Source of the DNA: Pseudescherichia sp039594205
Lineage (GTDB): Bacteria; Pseudomonadota; Gammaproteobacteria; Enterobacterales; Enterobacteriaceae
DNA: 64,000 nt
Assembly: GCA_039594205.1 (NCBI GenBank)
Contig: JBCNNW010000006.1
Location: 1 to 64,000 of the forward strand
Reading direction: 5' to 3'
Shown here: in pieces, positions 28,962 to 37,365 of the stretch
Numbering within the stretch: position 1 is the first letter of the stretch
Layout of the letters: every line of letters begins with the position of its first letter
Program-made: the position numbers and the translations under genes
The notes under the pieces: generated by a model
What the model saw: the letters and a program-made list of their open reading frames with translations, nothing else
Databases searched by the model: none
What the model was told of the DNA's origin: nothing

Positions 28962-28977
28962 CGTGAAGGAATTCACA
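28962..28977 (-). promoter_or_regulatory. CRP-like site before the polyuronate operon
   Basis: CGTGAAGGAATTCACA matches TGTGA-N6-TCACA at 9 of 10 core positions and is followed by TTT. Its centre (28969.5) is about 41 bp upstream of a plausible start near 28928, with ATTAAT as -10 at about 28934-28939 on the minus strand. This would be a class II CRP promoter. Confidence 0.65.
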
Positions 28978-29348
28978 TTTACATTAAGTTATAAGGAAGA
29001 AGAGCTGTTTTTATCTATTAAAGGATGGGTTTAAAGATATAAATAAATAATTATTTTCAGATTTATCAAAATATTCATAATTGATGTAAATATAAATCAA
29101 CATCATGATTGATAAATAATATTAGAGCAGGATGTAATACTGTTTTAAATTGGTATAAATAGTCGCTCTCATTGTTATTTTTTACTTTTTCCGCGTCTTT
29201 GCAGAGGTATGAGCAAACATCCTGAAGATAAGCGTATACATCAAAAGCAATGAGGATTTTTTTCCCAATCTTGATCCCCTTTTCGCTTACTGTCTTTTGC
29301 GCAGAATCACGCTAGCATAAGAGTTAACTCTTTTACGCTGGGGAACCC

Positions 29349-30161
29349 ATGGCTATCAAACTCATTGCAATCGACATGGACGGCACCTTGCTGCTGCCGG
29401 ACCATACCATTTCACCTGCCGTTAAAAATGCCATTGCCGCCGCGCGTGAGCGTGGAGTTAACGTTGTGCTCACCACCGGACGTCCCTACGCTGGCGTGCA
29501 CAACTATTTGAAAGAGCTGCATATGGACCAGCCGAGTGACTACTGCATCACCTATAACGGTGCGCTGGTGCAGAAAGCCAACGATGGCAGCACCGTGGCG
29601 CAAACCACGCTCAGCTATGACGACTACCGCTACCTTGAGCGGCTCTCCCGCGAGGTAGGCTCCCACTTCCACGCGCTCGATCGCAACACGCTCTATACCG
29701 CCAACCGCGACATCAGCTACTACACGGTGCATGAATCCTATGTTGCCACCATTCCGCTGGTGTTCTGCGAGGCCGAGAAGATGGATCCGGGCATTCAGCT
29801 GCTGAAGGTCATGATGATTGACGAGCCGGCGATCCTCGACCAGGCAATAGCCCGCATTCCGGCCGACGTGAAAGAGAAGTACACCGTGCTAAAAAGCGCC
29901 CCTTACTTCCTTGAGATCCTTAATAAAAGCGTCACCAAAGGCACCGGTGTGAAATCGCTGGCCGATGCACTGAACATCAAGCCGGAAGAGATCATGGCGA
30001 TTGGTGACCAGGAGAACGACATTGCCATGCTGGAGTATGCCGGTATGGGCGTCGCCATGGAGAATGCCATTCCATCGGTGAAGGAGGTCGCCAACTTCGT
30101 GACCAAAACCAATATTGAAGACGGCGTGGCCTACGCGATTGAGAAGTTTGTTCTGAATTAA
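29349..30161 (+). CDS. yidA: HAD-family sugar-phosphatase YidA
   Basis: This cytoplasmic Cof-type phosphatase has 270 aa. Motif I is IAIDMDGTLLLPD, motif II TTGRPYAG, and motif IV IGDQENDIAMLEYAG. E. coli YidA acts broadly on sugar phosphates, with erythrose-4-phosphate and alpha-glucose-1-phosphate among reported substrates. A terminator follows, so it is transcribed apart from the dgo genes. Confidence 0.95.
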   Translation: MAIKLIAIDMDGTLLLPDHTISPAVKNAIAAARERGVNVVLTTGRPYAGVHNYLKELHMDQPSDYCITYNGALVQKANDGSTVAQTTLSYDDYRYLERLSREVGSHFHALDRNTLYTANRDISYYTVHESYVATIPLVFCEAEKMDPGIQLLKVMMIDEPAILDQAIARIPADVKEKYTVLKSAPYFLEILNKSVTKGTGVKSLADALNIKPEEIMAIGDQENDIAMLEYAGMGVAMENAIPSVKEVANFVTKTNIEDGVAYAIEKFVLN

Positions 30162-30181
30162 TTCCGCTTTTCCCGCCCGCT

Positions 30182-30211
30182 AAAAACCCGCCCACCGCTG
30201 CGGGTTTTTTT
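30182..30211 (+). terminator. Rho-independent terminator after yidA
   Basis: AAAAACCCGC (30182-30191) and GCGGGTTTTT (30200-30209) form a stem with an 8-nt loop and a continuing T-run. Confidence 0.93.
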
Positions 30212-30264
30212 ATCGATCCCGTTTTTCACATTTTATTTACCGGGTGTCGTTTTTGTGATCTGGA

Positions 30265-30296
30265 TTGTAGTACAACCTTAATCTATTGTACTACTA
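30265..30296 (+). promoter_or_regulatory. Tandem DgoR-type operators of the dgo operon
   Basis: TTGTAGTACAA (30265-30275) is a perfect palindrome around a central G. TTGTACTACTA (30286-30296) is the same motif with one mismatch, 21 bp away (two helical turns). FadR-family GntR proteins such as DgoR bind sites of this TTGTA-N-TACAA form. They lie 108-139 bp before dgoR, consistent with autorepression relieved by D-galactonate. Confidence 0.75.
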
Positions 30297-30403
30297 TCCA
30301 ATCATGATACGGCGAACGACTCGCATATTTGTACCTCAATAGTGCGGACTTTTACGCCGGTAAGGATAAAGTAATGGTAAAGCACCCTCTTAAAGGATCG
30401 GAC

Positions 30404-31093
30404 ATGACCATTACGAAAACGGACCGCATCATCGCCACCCTTGGGCGGCAGATTGTCAGCGGCAAATACGTCCCTGGTGCAGGGCTGCCCTCCGAGGCCG
30501 ACCTGTGTGAAGAGTTTGAAACCTCGCGCAATATCATTCGCGAGGTGTTTCGCTCCCTGATGGCGAAGCGGCTGATTGAGATGAAGCGTTATCGTGGAGC
30601 GTTTGTGGCGGCGCGCAACCAGTGGAACTATCTCGATACCGAGGTGTTGCAGTGGGTGCTGGAAAACGACTATGACCCCCGGCTGATCGGTGCGATGAGC
30701 GAGGTGCGCAACCTGGTAGAGCCGGCCATTGCCCGCTGGGCGGCTGAGCGAGCTACCTCCAGCGATCTGGCGCAGATTGAGGCGGCGCTTAACGACATGA
30801 TCGCCAATAACCAGAACCGGGAAGCGTTCAACGAAGCGGATATCCGCTATCACGACGCCGTGCTGCAGTCGGTGCACAACCCGGTTCTCCAGCAGCTGAC
30901 GGTGGCGATTGGCTCCCTGCAGCGGGCGGTATTTGAACAGACCTGGCGCGGGGACGAGGCCAACATGCCGAAGACGCTTCAGGAACATAAGGCGCTGTTT
31001 GATGCCATCCGGCATCAGGATGGCGATGCAGCAGAGCAGGCGGCGCTGACCATGATCGCCAGCTCAACCCAACGGCTCAAGGAAATAACATGA
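30404..31093 (+). CDS. dgoR: D-galactonate operon repressor, GntR/FadR family
   Basis: DgoR represses the dgo operon until D-galactonate binds. The start at 30404 (MTITKTDRIIATLG) has an AAAGGA ribosome site and gives 229 aa, the E. coli length; in-frame sequence upstream is not conserved. A winged HTH occupies residues 1-75 (LPSEADLCEEFETSRNIIREV), followed by an all-helical FCD effector domain with the metal/ligand histidine region DIRYHDAVLQ. Its stop overlaps the dgoK ATG (ATGA). Confidence 0.95.
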   Translation: MTITKTDRIIATLGRQIVSGKYVPGAGLPSEADLCEEFETSRNIIREVFRSLMAKRLIEMKRYRGAFVAARNQWNYLDTEVLQWVLENDYDPRLIGAMSEVRNLVEPAIARWAAERATSSDLAQIEAALNDMIANNQNREAFNEADIRYHDAVLQSVHNPVLQQLTVAIGSLQRAVFEQTWRGDEANMPKTLQEHKALFDAIRHQDGDAAEQAALTMIASSTQRLKEIT

Positions 31094-31968
31094 CATCACG
31101 CTATATCGCCATCGACTGGGGTTCCACCAATCTTCGCGCCTGGCTCTATCAGGGCGATGAGTGCCTGGAGAGCAGGCAGTCCGAAGCGGGCGTAACCCGC
31201 CTGAACGGACGCACCTTCGAGGCGGTATTAGCGCAGATCACCGAGGGCTGGGCGCGGGAAAACACCCCCGTGGTGATGGCGGGCATGGTCGGCAGCAATG
31301 CCGGCTGGGTTAACGTCCCGTATCTGCCTTGCCCGGCCCACTTTGACGACATTGGCCAGCAGATTACCGCCGTTGCCGACAATATCTGGATCGTTCCTGG
31401 CCTGTGCGTTAACCAGGAAGATAACCACAACGTAATGCGCGGCGAAGAGACTCAGCTGCTCGGCGCGCGCGAACTACAGCCCGCCCAGGTGTATGTCATG
31501 CCCGGCACCCACTGCAAATGGGTGCTGGCCGATAGCGAGCAGGTAAGCGACTTTCACACCGTGATGACCGGCGAACTGCACCACGTGCTGCTTAACCATA
31601 CGCTGGTGGGTGCAGGCCTGCCTGAGCAGGAAACCTCCCCGGATGCCTTTACCGCTGGCTTAACTCGTGGCCTCGACTCGCCCGATCTGCTTCCTCGCCT
31701 GTTTGAAGTGCGGGCTTCCCATGTGCTCGGCGCGCTGGCGCGTGAGCAGGTGAGCGAATTTCTTTCCGGTCTGCTAATTGGCAGCGAATTGGCGAGCATG
31801 AAAGCCTGGATCGCGCCGCAGCAGACAATCACGCTCGTCGCCAACCCCTCGCTGACCGCACGCTATCAGCAGGCTTTTGACCTGCTGGGCTATAAGACGC
31901 AGGCGCTACGCGGCGACGACGCATTTCAGGCAGGTATAAGGAGCATCGCTCATGCAGTGGCAAAATAA
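31090..31968 (+). CDS. dgoK: 2-dehydro-3-deoxygalactonokinase
   Basis: DgoK phosphorylates 2-keto-3-deoxy-galactonate, step two of the DeLey-Doudoroff galactonate pathway. It has 292 aa, with the N-terminal phosphate motif IAIDWGSTNLRAW and conserved PGTHCKWV near residue 138. It overlaps dgoR by 4 bp and dgoA by 17 bp, so the operon is tightly coupled. Confidence 0.95.
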   Translation: MTSRYIAIDWGSTNLRAWLYQGDECLESRQSEAGVTRLNGRTFEAVLAQITEGWARENTPVVMAGMVGSNAGWVNVPYLPCPAHFDDIGQQITAVADNIWIVPGLCVNQEDNHNVMRGEETQLLGARELQPAQVYVMPGTHCKWVLADSEQVSDFHTVMTGELHHVLLNHTLVGAGLPEQETSPDAFTAGLTRGLDSPDLLPRLFEVRASHVLGALAREQVSEFLSGLLIGSELASMKAWIAPQQTITLVANPSLTARYQQAFDLLGYKTQALRGDDAFQAGIRSIAHAVAK

Positions 31969-32569
31969 ACTCCCGCTAATCGCAATTCTGCGTGGCATCA
32001 CGCCCGAAGAGGCGCACGCCCACGTGGCGGCGGTAATCGAGGCCGGGTTTGAAGCGGTCGAAATTCCGCTCAACTCACCCCGCTGGGAAGAGAGCATTCC
32101 CGCAATGGTAAAAGCCTTTGGTGATAAAGCCTTAATTGGCGCGGGCACGGTATTAAAGCCTGAGCAGGTCGATACGCTTGCGGAAATGGGCTGCACCCTG
32201 CTGGTCACGCCAAATATTAACCCAGAGATTATCCGCCGGGCGGTGGCGTACGGCATGACGGTCTGCCCCGGCTGTGCGACGGCAACCGAAGCCTTTACGG
32301 CGATTGAGGCCGGTGCCCAGTCGCTGAAAATATTCCCCTCTTCAGCGTTTGGCCCGGACTACATCAAAGCGCTGAAGGCCGTGCTTCCGCCGGAAATCCC
32401 TGTGTTCGCCGTGGGTGGCGTCACGCCGGAAAACCTGACCCAGTGGCTCAAGGCAGGCTGTGCCGGTGCCGGGCTGGGCAGCGATCTCTACCGTGCCGGG
32501 CAATCCGTTGAGCGCACCGCGCAGCAGGCAGCCGCATTTGTAAAAGCGTATCGAGAGGCAGTGCAATGA
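31952..32569 (+). CDS. dgoA: 2-dehydro-3-deoxy-6-phosphogalactonate aldolase
   Basis: This class I aldolase splits KDPGal into pyruvate and glyceraldehyde-3-phosphate. It has 205 aa in an Eda-like TIM barrel. The Schiff-base lysine lies in QSLKIFPSSAFGP, and the general base glutamate is in FEAVEIPLNSP. It overlaps dgoK and dgoD at its ends. Confidence 0.96.
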   Translation: MQWQNKLPLIAILRGITPEEAHAHVAAVIEAGFEAVEIPLNSPRWEESIPAMVKAFGDKALIGAGTVLKPEQVDTLAEMGCTLLVTPNINPEIIRRAVAYGMTVCPGCATATEAFTAIEAGAQSLKIFPSSAFGPDYIKALKAVLPPEIPVFAVGGVTPENLTQWLKAGCAGAGLGSDLYRAGQSVERTAQQAAAFVKAYREAVQ

Positions 32570-33714
32570 AAATTACTAAACTAACCACTTACCGTTTACC
32601 CCCGCGCTGGATGTTTTTAAAAATCGAGACCGACGAAGGCGTAGTAGGCTGGGGTGAACCGGTAATCGAAGGCCGGGCGCGTACCGTTGAGGCGGCCGTT
32701 CACGAGCTGGGCGAATATCTGATTGGCCAGGATCCAGCCCGCATCAACGACCTGTGGCAGGTCATGTACCGCGCGGGCTTCTACCGTGGCGGCCCGATCC
32801 TGATGAGCGCCATCGCCGGTATAGACCAGGCGCTCTGGGACATCAAAGGTAAGGTCTTGAATGCCCCAGTTTGGCAGCTGATGGGCGGTCTGGTACGCGA
32901 TAAAATCAAGGCCTACAGCTGGGTGGGCGGCGATCGTCCGGCGGAAGCCATCGCGGGTATTACTAAACTGCGCGAAATTGGCTTCGATACGTTTAAATTA
33001 AACGGCTGCGAAGAGTTATCGATTATTGATGATTTCCGTAAAGTGGAAGCCGCGGTAAATACCGCCGCGCAAATCCGCGAAGCCTTTGGCAATGAAATTG
33101 AATTTGGCCTTGATTTCCACGGTCGCGTTAGCGCCCCGATGGCGAAAATATTAATTAAAGAGCTGGAGCCGTACCGTCCGCTGTTTATTGAAGAGCCGGT
33201 GCTGGCCGAGCAGGCAGAATATTATCCGAAGCTGGCTGCACAAACCCATATTCCGATCGCCGCCGGGGAGCGGATGTTCTCACGCTTCGAATTTAAGCGC
33301 GTGCTGGAAGCGGGCGGTCTGGCCATTCTTCAGCCCGATCTCTCCCACGCCGGGGGCATCACCGAGTGCTACAAAATTGCCGGTATGGCAGAGGCGTACG
33401 ACGTGGCGCTGGCACCGCACTGTCCGCTTGGCCCAATTGCACTGGCGGCCTGTCTGCACGTGGACTTTGTCTCCCACAATGCGGTGTTCCAGGAGCAGAG
33501 CATGGGGATTCACTACAATCAGGGCGCGGAGCTGCTCGACTTTGTGAAAAACAAAGAGGACTTCAACATGGAAGGCGGCTTCTTCAAACCGCTGATGAAG
33601 CCAGGCCTGGGCGTAGAGATTGATGAGGAGCAGGTTATTGCCCGCAGTAAAGAGGTAACCGACTGGCGCAATCCATTATGGCGACATGAAGACGGTTCCG
33701 TAGCCGAGTGGTAA
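32566..33714 (+). CDS. dgoD: D-galactonate dehydratase
   Basis: DgoD is the first enzyme of galactonate breakdown, an enolase-superfamily dehydratase giving 2-keto-3-deoxygalactonate. It has 382 aa. Metal ligands are seen in GLDFHGR (Asp), FIEEPV (Glu) and PIAAGERMF (Glu). The catalytic His is in the PHCPLGPIALA region. It overlaps dgoA by 4 bp (ATGA). Confidence 0.97.
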   Translation: MKITKLTTYRLPPRWMFLKIETDEGVVGWGEPVIEGRARTVEAAVHELGEYLIGQDPARINDLWQVMYRAGFYRGGPILMSAIAGIDQALWDIKGKVLNAPVWQLMGGLVRDKIKAYSWVGGDRPAEAIAGITKLREIGFDTFKLNGCEELSIIDDFRKVEAAVNTAAQIREAFGNEIEFGLDFHGRVSAPMAKILIKELEPYRPLFIEEPVLAEQAEYYPKLAAQTHIPIAAGERMFSRFEFKRVLEAGGLAILQPDLSHAGGITECYKIAGMAEAYDVALAPHCPLGPIALAACLHVDFVSHNAVFQEQSMGIHYNQGAELLDFVKNKEDFNMEGGFFKPLMKPGLGVEIDEEQVIARSKEVTDWRNPLWRHEDGSVAEW

Positions 33715-33805
33715 TTTCCTGATTCAAAAAAATAACGATAACTAACCGCCTGTATATGAACAGAGGGATCGCCTCGTGCATATACGGCTGGGTGAGGTTT
33801 TTACT

Positions 33806-35116
33806 ATGAATACCGACCTGTACTCTACAACCTTAAAACAGCTTAATGCGAAAATAATTCCTTTCATCATTATCTGTTATTTTGTCGCTAACCTCGATAA
33901 AACCAATATCTCTATTGCGGCATTGCAAATGAATGCCGATCTCGGCCTGAGCGCCAGTATGTATGGCCTTGGCGTCGGGATGTTCTATATCTCGTATATT
34001 ATTTTTGAAATCCCCAGCAACGTGATTATGACGCGGGTGGGTGCCCGGATATGGATCGCCAGGATTATGATCACCTGGGGCATCGTCAGTGCCGGGATGT
34101 CGCTGGTGCAAACGCCCACGCAGCTCTACGTCATGCGCTTTTTACTCGGTATGGCGGAAGCGGGCTTTACGCCAGGCATCATCTACTACATCTCCTGCTG
34201 GTTCCCGAAAAGCAACCGTGCGCGGGCCATGTCGTTCTTCTACATGGGTTCGGTGATGGCGTCGATTATCGGCCTGCCAATCTCTGGCTCGCTTCTGAAC
34301 ATGCACGGTATAGCTGATATTGCAGGCTGGCGCTGGCTGTTTGCGCTGGAGGGCATTCCGGCCATCGTCCTGGGGATCATGGTGCTTTGGCGCCTGCCGC
34401 AGACGCCGGATCATGCCGCCTGGCTGACGCCAGAGCAGAAAGGGTGGTTGAAAGCGCAGCTAGAGCGCGACAACGCCGGGGTCGAGGTGGGTAAAAACCA
34501 TAGCTGGCTGAGCGCGCTGAAAAACAAGACCGTGCTGCTGCTGAGCCTGGTGTGGTTCCTGCAAGCCTTTGGCTCTATCGGTATTACGCTGTTCCTGCCG
34601 CTAATCATCAAAAGTATGGCCAGCGACCAGAGCAATATCGTTATCAGCCTGCTCTCTGCCGTACCCTTTATCGCCGCCTGCTTGTTCATGTATTTCAATG
34701 GCCGCCACTCCGATACTTCCGGGGAACGTTCGCTGCACCTTGGGCTGCCGCTGATCATCTCCGGGCTGTCGCTGGCTATCGCTATCTACTCCAGCAATCT
34801 GCTGGTGGCTTACTTCCTGCTGATCCTCACCGTTGGCTTCAACTTTGCGCTGACGCCGATCTTCTGGGCCGTGACCACCGAGAAGCTGGCTGGCGTTGCC
34901 GCAGCGGCCTCTATCGCCTTCATTAACACGGTGGCTAACTTTGTCGGTCTTGGCCTGCCGCCGCTGCTGGGCAAAATCAAAGATGCCACCAACAGCTACC
35001 ACTATGGGCTACTGATTGTGGCAGTAGCGCTGATCCTCGGCGGCATTATTGGCATCCTGGTCTCGCGTCCGACGCAGCCAAAAGCCGCGAAACAAACCGC
35101 TACACGCCTCTCCTGA
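33806..35116 (+). CDS. MFS transporter in the dgo operon, tartrate/rhamnonate-type rather than DgoT-like
   Basis: The transporter has 436 aa from the ATG at 33806, which follows GAGG; a GTG 10 codons earlier is less likely. Twelve hydrophobic helices are seen. Motifs such as NLDKTNISIAALQMNADLG and the FEIPSNVIMTRVGAR loop belong to the ACS carriers for tartrate, rhamnonate and similar sugar acids (TtuB/RhmT type). The N-terminus and loop motifs differ from those I know for E. coli DgoT. Position in the operon argues for galactonate uptake, by a different carrier. Confidence 0.85.
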   Translation: MNTDLYSTTLKQLNAKIIPFIIICYFVANLDKTNISIAALQMNADLGLSASMYGLGVGMFYISYIIFEIPSNVIMTRVGARIWIARIMITWGIVSAGMSLVQTPTQLYVMRFLLGMAEAGFTPGIIYYISCWFPKSNRARAMSFFYMGSVMASIIGLPISGSLLNMHGIADIAGWRWLFALEGIPAIVLGIMVLWRLPQTPDHAAWLTPEQKGWLKAQLERDNAGVEVGKNHSWLSALKNKTVLLLSLVWFLQAFGSIGITLFLPLIIKSMASDQSNIVISLLSAVPFIAACLFMYFNGRHSDTSGERSLHLGLPLIISGLSLAIAIYSSNLLVAYFLLILTVGFNFALTPIFWAVTTEKLAGVAAAASIAFINTVANFVGLGLPPLLGKIKDATNSYHYGLLIVAVALILGGIIGILVSRPTQPKAAKQTATRLS

Positions 35117-35128
35117 CAGGAATACGAT

Positions 35129-36061
35129 ATGAAACAGAAAGTACTGAAACAGGCAGGTCTGCCAGATGCGCTTACCGCTGAACTGCAGGCGCGCTACGAC
35201 TTATACGATCTGGCTGAGATGGATGCCGCTAAGCTCGCCGCTATTGCTGATGAAGTCACGGTGGTGATAACCAACGGCGAGGCGGTGGTGACGCGCGACT
35301 TTATCGCCTCGCTGCCTGCCCTGAAGCTGATCGCCGTCTTTGGCGTGGGCTACGATGGCGTTGACGTGGCGGCAGCCCGCGATCACGGCGTGGCGGTGAC
35401 CCATACACCGGGCGTACTGACTGACGATGTGGCCGATCTGGCTATCGGCCTGATGCTGGCCACCTCGCGCCGCATCGTGGCGGCACAGAAATTTATCGAG
35501 CAGGGCGGCTGGTCGGCGGGTGGCTTCCAGTGGACGCGCAAGGTCTCCGGTGCACGCCTGGGTATTCTGGGGATGGGCCGGATTGGTCAGGCCATCGCCC
35601 GTCGTGCCAGCGGTTTCGACATGGAGATTGCCTACACTGACCGCAAGGCACATAGCGCCCTGCCGTGGGATTACGTCGCCGATCTGCGCGAGCTGGCAGA
35701 GCAGAGCGACTTCCTGATGGTCTGCGCCCCAGGCGGCGCGGGAACTAAAGCGCTGGTTAACCAGACGGTACTGGCGGCGCTGGGTCCGCAGGGCGTGCTG
35801 ATCAACATCTCACGCGGCAGCGTGGTGGATGAGACCGCGCTGATTGCTGCTCTGGAGAGCGGCGCGATTGCCGGGGCCGGACTGGATGTTTTCGCCGATG
35901 AGCCTAACGTACCTGCCGCGCTACAGCAGCGCGACAACGTGGTCATCACTCCCCATATGGCCAGCGCAACCTGGGAAACGCGTCGGGAGATGTCACGCCT
36001 GGTGTTAGAGAACGTTCAGGCCTGGTTTGCCGGTGAGCCACTGGTAACGCCGGTTCCCTGA
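35129..36061 (+). CDS. NAD(P)-dependent 2-hydroxyacid dehydrogenase, GhrB/hydroxypyruvate-reductase type
   Basis: This 310-aa cytoplasmic enzyme has the D-isomer 2-hydroxyacid dehydrogenase fold. The dinucleotide motif GMGRIG is at 148-153. The catalytic triad is Arg229 (ISRGS), Glu258 (ADEP) and His276 (TPHMAS), all present. An Arg a few residues after the nucleotide loop (TDRK) suggests NADPH preference. The gene begins 12 bp after the transporter and is probably the last of the dgo operon, where E. coli has no such gene. It may reduce glyoxylate, hydroxypyruvate or a 2-keto sugar acid; its substrate cannot be told from sequence. Confidence 0.88.
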   Translation: MKQKVLKQAGLPDALTAELQARYDLYDLAEMDAAKLAAIADEVTVVITNGEAVVTRDFIASLPALKLIAVFGVGYDGVDVAAARDHGVAVTHTPGVLTDDVADLAIGLMLATSRRIVAAQKFIEQGGWSAGGFQWTRKVSGARLGILGMGRIGQAIARRASGFDMEIAYTDRKAHSALPWDYVADLRELAEQSDFLMVCAPGGAGTKALVNQTVLAALGPQGVLINISRGSVVDETALIAALESGAIAGAGLDVFADEPNVPAALQQRDNVVITPHMASATWETRREMSRLVLENVQAWFAGEPLVTPVP

Positions 36062-36084
36062 TAGTTTTTTTGCTGTAGATCTCT

Positions 36085-36115
36085 TACCCTGATGCGACAT
36101 CTGCGCATCAGGGTA
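36085..36115 (+). promoter_or_regulatory. Perfect 12-bp hairpin directly before yidR
   Basis: TACCCTGATGCG (36085-36096) and CGCATCAGGGTA (36104-36115) pair without mismatch around a 7-nt loop, ending 5 nt before the yidR ATG. The AGGG that would serve as the yidR ribosome site is inside the right arm. No T-run follows on either strand, so it is a poor intrinsic terminator. Confidence 0.7.
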
Positions 36116-36120
36116 TCCTC

Positions 36121-37350
36121 ATGAGACAAATCACCTTCGCTCTCCGTAATCATCAGCTAACCAATATTAATACCTGGACACCCGACAGCCAGTGGCTGGT
36201 GTTTGACGTGCGTCCTTCCGGCGCCTCCTTTACCGGTAAAACTATTGAACGCGTCAACGTTAAGACGGGCAAGGTAGAGACGCTCTACACCGCGACCCAG
36301 GGTGCGCACGTTGGCGTGGTGACCGTTCATCCCGGCGAAGAGAAGTACGTGTTTATTCACGGGCCGCAGGATCCGGACGAGAGCTGGCAGTACGATTTCC
36401 ACCATCGTCAGGGGGTAATTGTGCAAAACGGCAGGGCAAGCAACCTTGATGCGCTGGATATCACCGAACCCTATACCCCCGGTGCGCTGCGCGGCGGTAG
36501 CCATGTGCATGTGTTCAGCCCGGACGGCAGCAAGGTGAGCTTTACCTATAACGACCACGTGCTGCACGAGCGCGATCCTGCTCTGGATCTGCGCAACGTT
36601 GGCGTTGCTGCGCCGTATGGGCCAGTTATGCCTGGGGGCAATCATCCGCGAAAGTATGCTGGCAGCCACTGGTGCGTGTTGGTCAGCCGCACGACGCCAA
36701 CCCCTGCGCCCGGCAGCGATGAGATCAACCGCGCCTATGAAGAGGGTTGGGTAGGCAATAACAGACTGGCTTTTATTGGCGATACGCTGGCGCTAAACGG
36801 TGAAAAGGTGCCTGAACTGTTTATCGTCGATCTGCCCGCTGACGAGCAGGGCTGGAAGCGGGCGGGAGAGGCCCCGCTGGCTGGCACATCAACCACCATG
36901 CCGTCACCGCCGGCGGGTGTGCAGCAGCGGCGGCTTACCTTTACCCACTCGCGTCGTTATCCAGGCCTGGTCAACGTCCCGCGCCACTGGGTGCGCAGCA
37001 ATCCGCAGGGCAGCGACATTGCTTTTCTGATGCGCGATGAGGCAGGCGTGGTGCAGCTCTGGCTGCTTGCCGCGGAGGGCGGCGAGCCGCGCCAGCTGAC
37101 GCATAACGCAACGGATATCCAGTCGGCGTTTAACTGGCACCCCTCCGGGGCGGCGCTCGGCTTTGTGCTGCAGGACCGCATCGCCCTGTGCGATAGCGCG
37201 ACCGGAACGATCGCGTTTTTAACGGATGATAACCCCTCGCATCAACCCTCCGCCGATGCGGTAGTCTTCTCGCCAGACGGTAAGACGATCGCATGGATGG
37301 CACCGACCGCAGGCTTCCGCCAGCTGTGGGTGGCCGATACCGGCCTGTAA
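36121..37350 (+). CDS. yidR: YidR, beta-propeller protein (DUF3748)
   Basis: This 409-aa protein has no signal peptide and TolB-like repeat motifs (TPDSQWLVFD, FSPDGSKVSF, WHPSGAALGF, FSPDGKTIAW), pointing to a beta-propeller. It matches E. coli YidR, whose function is unknown. Its start lies just after a strong hairpin. It converges on yidQ with a 15-bp gap. Confidence 0.9.
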   Translation: MRQITFALRNHQLTNINTWTPDSQWLVFDVRPSGASFTGKTIERVNVKTGKVETLYTATQGAHVGVVTVHPGEEKYVFIHGPQDPDESWQYDFHHRQGVIVQNGRASNLDALDITEPYTPGALRGGSHVHVFSPDGSKVSFTYNDHVLHERDPALDLRNVGVAAPYGPVMPGGNHPRKYAGSHWCVLVSRTTPTPAPGSDEINRAYEEGWVGNNRLAFIGDTLALNGEKVPELFIVDLPADEQGWKRAGEAPLAGTSTTMPSPPAGVQQRRLTFTHSRRYPGLVNVPRHWVRSNPQGSDIAFLMRDEAGVVQLWLLAAEGGEPRQLTHNATDIQSAFNWHPSGAALGFVLQDRIALCDSATGTIAFLTDDNPSHQPSADAVVFSPDGKTIAWMAPTAGFRQLWVADTGL

Positions 37351-37365
37351 TCAGTCAGAGCGAAT

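Larger units (their letters stand above)
28864..29348. other. AT-rich spacer between the polyuronate operon and yidA
   Basis: This 485-bp divergent intergenic region is very AT-rich between about 28980 and 29200. It holds the CRP and KdgR-like sites listed separately. No coding gene was recognised; E. coli yidB, normally between gyrB and yidA, is absent. Confidence 0.7.

Noticed and set aside
33752..33785. GTATATG/CATATAC hairpin between dgoD and the transporter
   Set aside because: Only a 7-bp AT-rich stem with a 20-nt loop and no T-run; too weak to call a regulatory element.
33806..35116. Naming the dgo-operon transporter dgoT
   Set aside because: Its motifs fit the tartrate/rhamnonate ACS branch and not the DgoT sequence I know, so no symbol was given.
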